64,000 bases of DNA from Candidatus Methanomethylophilaceae archaeon (GTDB taxonomy: Archaea; Thermoplasmatota; Thermoplasmata; Methanomassiliicoccales; Methanomethylophilaceae), in assembly GCA_017468935.1 (NCBI GenBank), contig JAFUHJ010000047.1:1-64000 (forward strand), given 5' to 3'. Both the position numbers and the translations under genes were made by a program. Positions 62,016 through 64,000 of the stretch are shown here, piece by piece. The stretch's first letter is position 1; the number at the start of each line of letters is the position of its first letter. Under the pieces are notes generated by a model. That model was not told the DNA's origin. It did not search any database and saw only the letters and a list, made by a program, of their open reading frames with translations.

Positions 62016-63063
62016 GCAGCTGATCCATCAGCGTGATCGCTGCCATCGCTTCTACAACAGCTACAGCACGCGGTACGATGCACGGGTCGTGCCTTCCGTT
62101 GATCTTCACGGTATCGTCGCACATCTTCTCCAGGTTGACGGTCCTCTGTTCCTTCGCTATCGAAGGCGTCGGTTTGAATGCGACATCGAACGTAACAGGC
62201 ATGCCGTCGCACATCCCTCCGCAGATCCCGCCCATGTTGTTGGAATAGGCGGATATCTCGCCATCCTTCATGCAGTACTGGTCGTTGCTCTCGGATCCCT
62301 TCATGTATGCGATCTCGAAGCCCTTTCCGAACTGCACTCCTTTCACGGCGGGGATGGAGAACATCGCCCTTGAGAGCGAGACATCCAGAGCATCGAACCA
62401 TATCCCCCCGAATCCCACGGGGAGTCCGGTTATCATGCATCCCACCACGCCCCCGACGCTGTCGCCCTCCTCCGCAGCTGCTGTGATGGCATCGAACATC
62501 AGGCGGTCGAACGTATCATCGATGGCACGGGTCCTGTAGTTCCTCGAACCGTAGATCGCACCGAAACCGTGCTCCGCGTCATCCTTCACTATGTGGATCT
62601 GCTTGGAGTAAGCTGCGATCCCGATGCCCTTGGATTTTAGTATCTGCTTGCAAATGGCACCGACCGCAACCAAGGGAGCGGTCATCCTGCCGGAGAACTG
62701 CGCTCCGCCGGCGACATCGAAGTCCTTGAACTTCATCAGAGCAGGATAATCCGCATGTCCGGGCCTCGGAGTGACGTTGAATCCGGAATACGAGGAGGAG
62801 TTCCTGTTGGTGTTCATTATCTTCAGCATCACGTACCTTGAGGACACCTTGCCGTCGGTGACCCCTTCTTCGAAGACGACCGCATCCGGTTCCTTCCTCG
62901 GGGTCCCGATCCCGTCCGATGGTTTCCTAAGAGCAAGCTCCTCCTGGACCCTGTCGAAATCGATCTCCATGCCTATCGGGAGGCCCTCCACTATGCATCC
63001 TATGCAGTCGTTATGGCTCTTGCCGAAGAGGCTGATCCTCAATCTGTTCCCAAGGGAGTACAT
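62002..63063 (-). CDS. aroC: Chorismate synthase
   Basis: 353-residue FMN-dependent enzyme making chorismate from EPSP. The N-terminal GNRLRISLFGKSHNDCIGCIVEGLPIG, then TPRPGHADYPALMKF, SGRMTAPLVAVGAICKQIL, and the C-terminal VNLEKMCDDTVKINGRHDPCIVPRAVAVVEAM carry the flavin and substrate contacts. The usual FGESHG reads FGKSHN, a local variation. It follows aroA by 4 nt in a shikimate operon on the minus strand. Confidence 0.95.
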   Translation of the reverse strand: MYSLGNRLRISLFGKSHNDCIGCIVEGLPIGMEIDFDRVQEELALRKPSDGIGTPRKEPDAVVFEEGVTDGKVSSRYVMLKIMNTNRNSSSYSGFNVTPRPGHADYPALMKFKDFDVAGGAQFSGRMTAPLVAVGAICKQILKSKGIGIAAYSKQIHIVKDDAEHGFGAIYGSRNYRTRAIDDTFDRLMFDAITAAAEEGDSVGGVVGCMITGLPVGFGGIWFDALDVSLSRAMFSIPAVKGVQFGKGFEIAYMKGSESNDQYCMKDGEISAYSNNMGGICGGMCDGMPVTFDVAFKPTPSIAKEQRTVNLEKMCDDTVKINGRHDPCIVPRAVAVVEAMAAITLMDQLLTFR

Positions 63064-63067
63064 GCTA

Positions 63068-64000
63068 TCATCTCATGCCGATGGAACGCATCTGCTCCAC
63101 GAAACCGGGATAGGAGACGTTCCAACAGCCGTCGTTGTCCATGGTAATGGGCCCGTCGGATATCAACGATGCTACGGCGGCGGCCATGAACAGCCTGTGA
63201 TCGCCGAGATGTTCTATCCTTCCGCCCTTCAGGCGGGGGACGCCGTGTATGATGCATCCCTGATCGGTCCCTTCTATGTCGGCACCCAGGGTGCTCAGCA
63301 TATTCACCACGGAAGCGATCCTGTCGCTCTCCTTGAACCTCAGCTGAGGTGCTCCGTACAGATGGCTGGTGCCCTCCGCTGTGCTCAGGAGGACCGCCAC
63401 GATGGGGAACAGATCAGGTATGTCGGAGAGGTCCACATCGCACACATACGGTCTTCCTTCGCCCGAGCATGAGATTGTACCGTCCCTCTCAGTGACCGAA
63501 CAGCCCGATTGCCTAAGGATTTCGATGATCTTCTTATCCCCCTGGGGATCGCTGATGTCCAACCCGTCCACGGAAACGTTCCCGCATAGGCCTCCTGCGA
63601 CCAACGGGAATGCCGACGATGAGAAGTCGGAAGGTACCCTGTAGTCGCGGGGGACATAAGATTGGGGCTCGATGTGGAATCCGCCATAGGTCTTCACGAC
63701 CGTGATCCCGAAGTCCCTCATCATGGATAGGGTGATCTCGATGTACGGTTTCGACACGAGTTTCCCTTCCACTATTATGTCTATGGGTCTGCCGACGAGA
63801 GGGGCCATCATCAGCATCGAGGATACGAACTGCGAACTCATGCCTCCGTCTATCTTTATCGTGTCACCTTTCACCGGTCCTTTGATCGTTATGGGGGCCT
63901 TTCCGTCCACGGAACTGCATCCCACCCCGCAACCTTTCAGTGCATCGAGGAGAGGTCCCATGGGCCTTTTCTGTATCGATTCGTCCCCTGTGATTGTGAC
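63068..64000 (-). CDS. aroA: 3-Phosphoshikimate 1-carboxyvinyltransferase (EPSP synthase), N-terminus outside window
   Basis: The C-terminal ~310 residues of EPSP synthase, which joins PEP and shikimate-3-phosphate. KRPMGPLLDAL at the window edge continues the frame. DGGMSSQFVSSMLMMAPL is the substrate loop, DIPDLFPIVAVL and LRFKESDRIASV are the second-domain motifs, and GDHRLFMAAAVAS closes the active site. Residues before VTITGDESIQ lie beyond base 64000. Immediately upstream of aroC. Confidence 0.95.
   Translation of the reverse strand, partial: VTITGDESIQKRPMGPLLDALKGCGVGCSSVDGKAPITIKGPVKGDTIKIDGGMSSQFVSSMLMMAPLVGRPIDIIVEGKLVSKPYIEITLSMMRDFGITVVKTYGGFHIEPQSYVPRDYRVPSDFSSSAFPLVAGGLCGNVSVDGLDISDPQGDKKIIEILRQSGCSVTERDGTISCSGEGRPYVCDVDLSDIPDLFPIVAVLLSTAEGTSHLYGAPQLRFKESDRIASVVNMLSTLGADIEGTDQGCIIHGVPRLKGGRIEHLGDHRLFMAAAVASLISDGPITMDNDGCWNVSYPGFVEQMRSIGMR

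Noticed and set aside
1-64000. CRISPR array, insertion sequences or prophage
   Set aside because: No regularly spaced direct repeats, transposase motifs or phage structural genes were seen on either strand.

Overview
The window looks like chromosome from an archaeon of the Thermoplasmata, most likely a host-associated Methanomassiliicoccales methanogen. Evidence: an archaeal RNA polymerase operon with unsplit RpoB and split RpoA (A'/A''), archaeal GatD/GatE, ribosomal proteins L30e and S17e, an archaeal RqcH/NEMF, many starts 22-28 nt from a TATA box (leaderless mRNAs), and surface proteins with InlB-type, leucine-rich and dockerin-like modules typical of gut or rumen lineages. By my reading none of about 59 intact genes ends in TAG (about 54 TGA, 5 TAA). 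That fits a pyrrolysine-decoding genome, and one gene carries an in-frame TAG. No methanogenesis gene lies in the window, so the order is an inference.

Layout. 1-5.3 kb: end of proS, trmI, and a MarR regulator overlapping a heterodimeric ABC exporter. 5.4-14.4 kb: tRNA-Lys and the rpoH-rpoB-rpoA1-rpoA2-rpl30e-nusA operon. 14.5-16.3 kb: a radical SAM gene divergent from pyrF. 16.4-23.4 kb: a giant STT3/AglB-like membrane protein that lacks a visible WWDYG motif, a small membrane partner, and an InlB-repeat surface protein. 23.5-26.2 kb: truA, purD, hypB. 26.5-29.6 kb: gatD-gatE. 29.6-37.9 kb: a drug/metabolite exporter, a HemK-like methylase, a CsoR-CopZ pair, an MBL hydrolase, a zinc-finger protein, an acyl-CoA synthetase, a SerB-like phosphatase, TraB, thyX, msrA.

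37.9-41.8 kb: S17e, tRNA-Arg, a decayed leucine-rich surface protein, a membrane protein, rqcH. 41.9-47.6 kb: a corrinoid/iron importer (binding protein with dockerin-like repeats, permease, ATPase), preceded by a methyltransferase/winged-helix gene with an internal amber codon. 47.7-55.1 kb: two MATE exporters flanking a cysteine-rich peroxiredoxin, a tandem universal stress protein, and an ArsR / HMA chaperone / Zn-Cd-Pb ATPase metal-efflux unit. 55.2-61.7 kb: DUF169, tRNA-Thr, DUF1015, CYTH, prephenate dehydratase, HxlR and hybrid-cluster protein. 61.8-64 kb: aroC and truncated aroA.

Functional themes: core transcription and translation; efflux of metals and drugs under dedicated small regulators whose candidate operators can be seen; stress defence (peroxiredoxin, MsrA, Hcp); aromatic amino-acid synthesis; and cofactor uptake. 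The most unusual item is the amber-interrupted methyltransferase/DNA-binding gene next to the corrinoid/iron importer, where pyrrolysine could gate production of the DNA-binding half.
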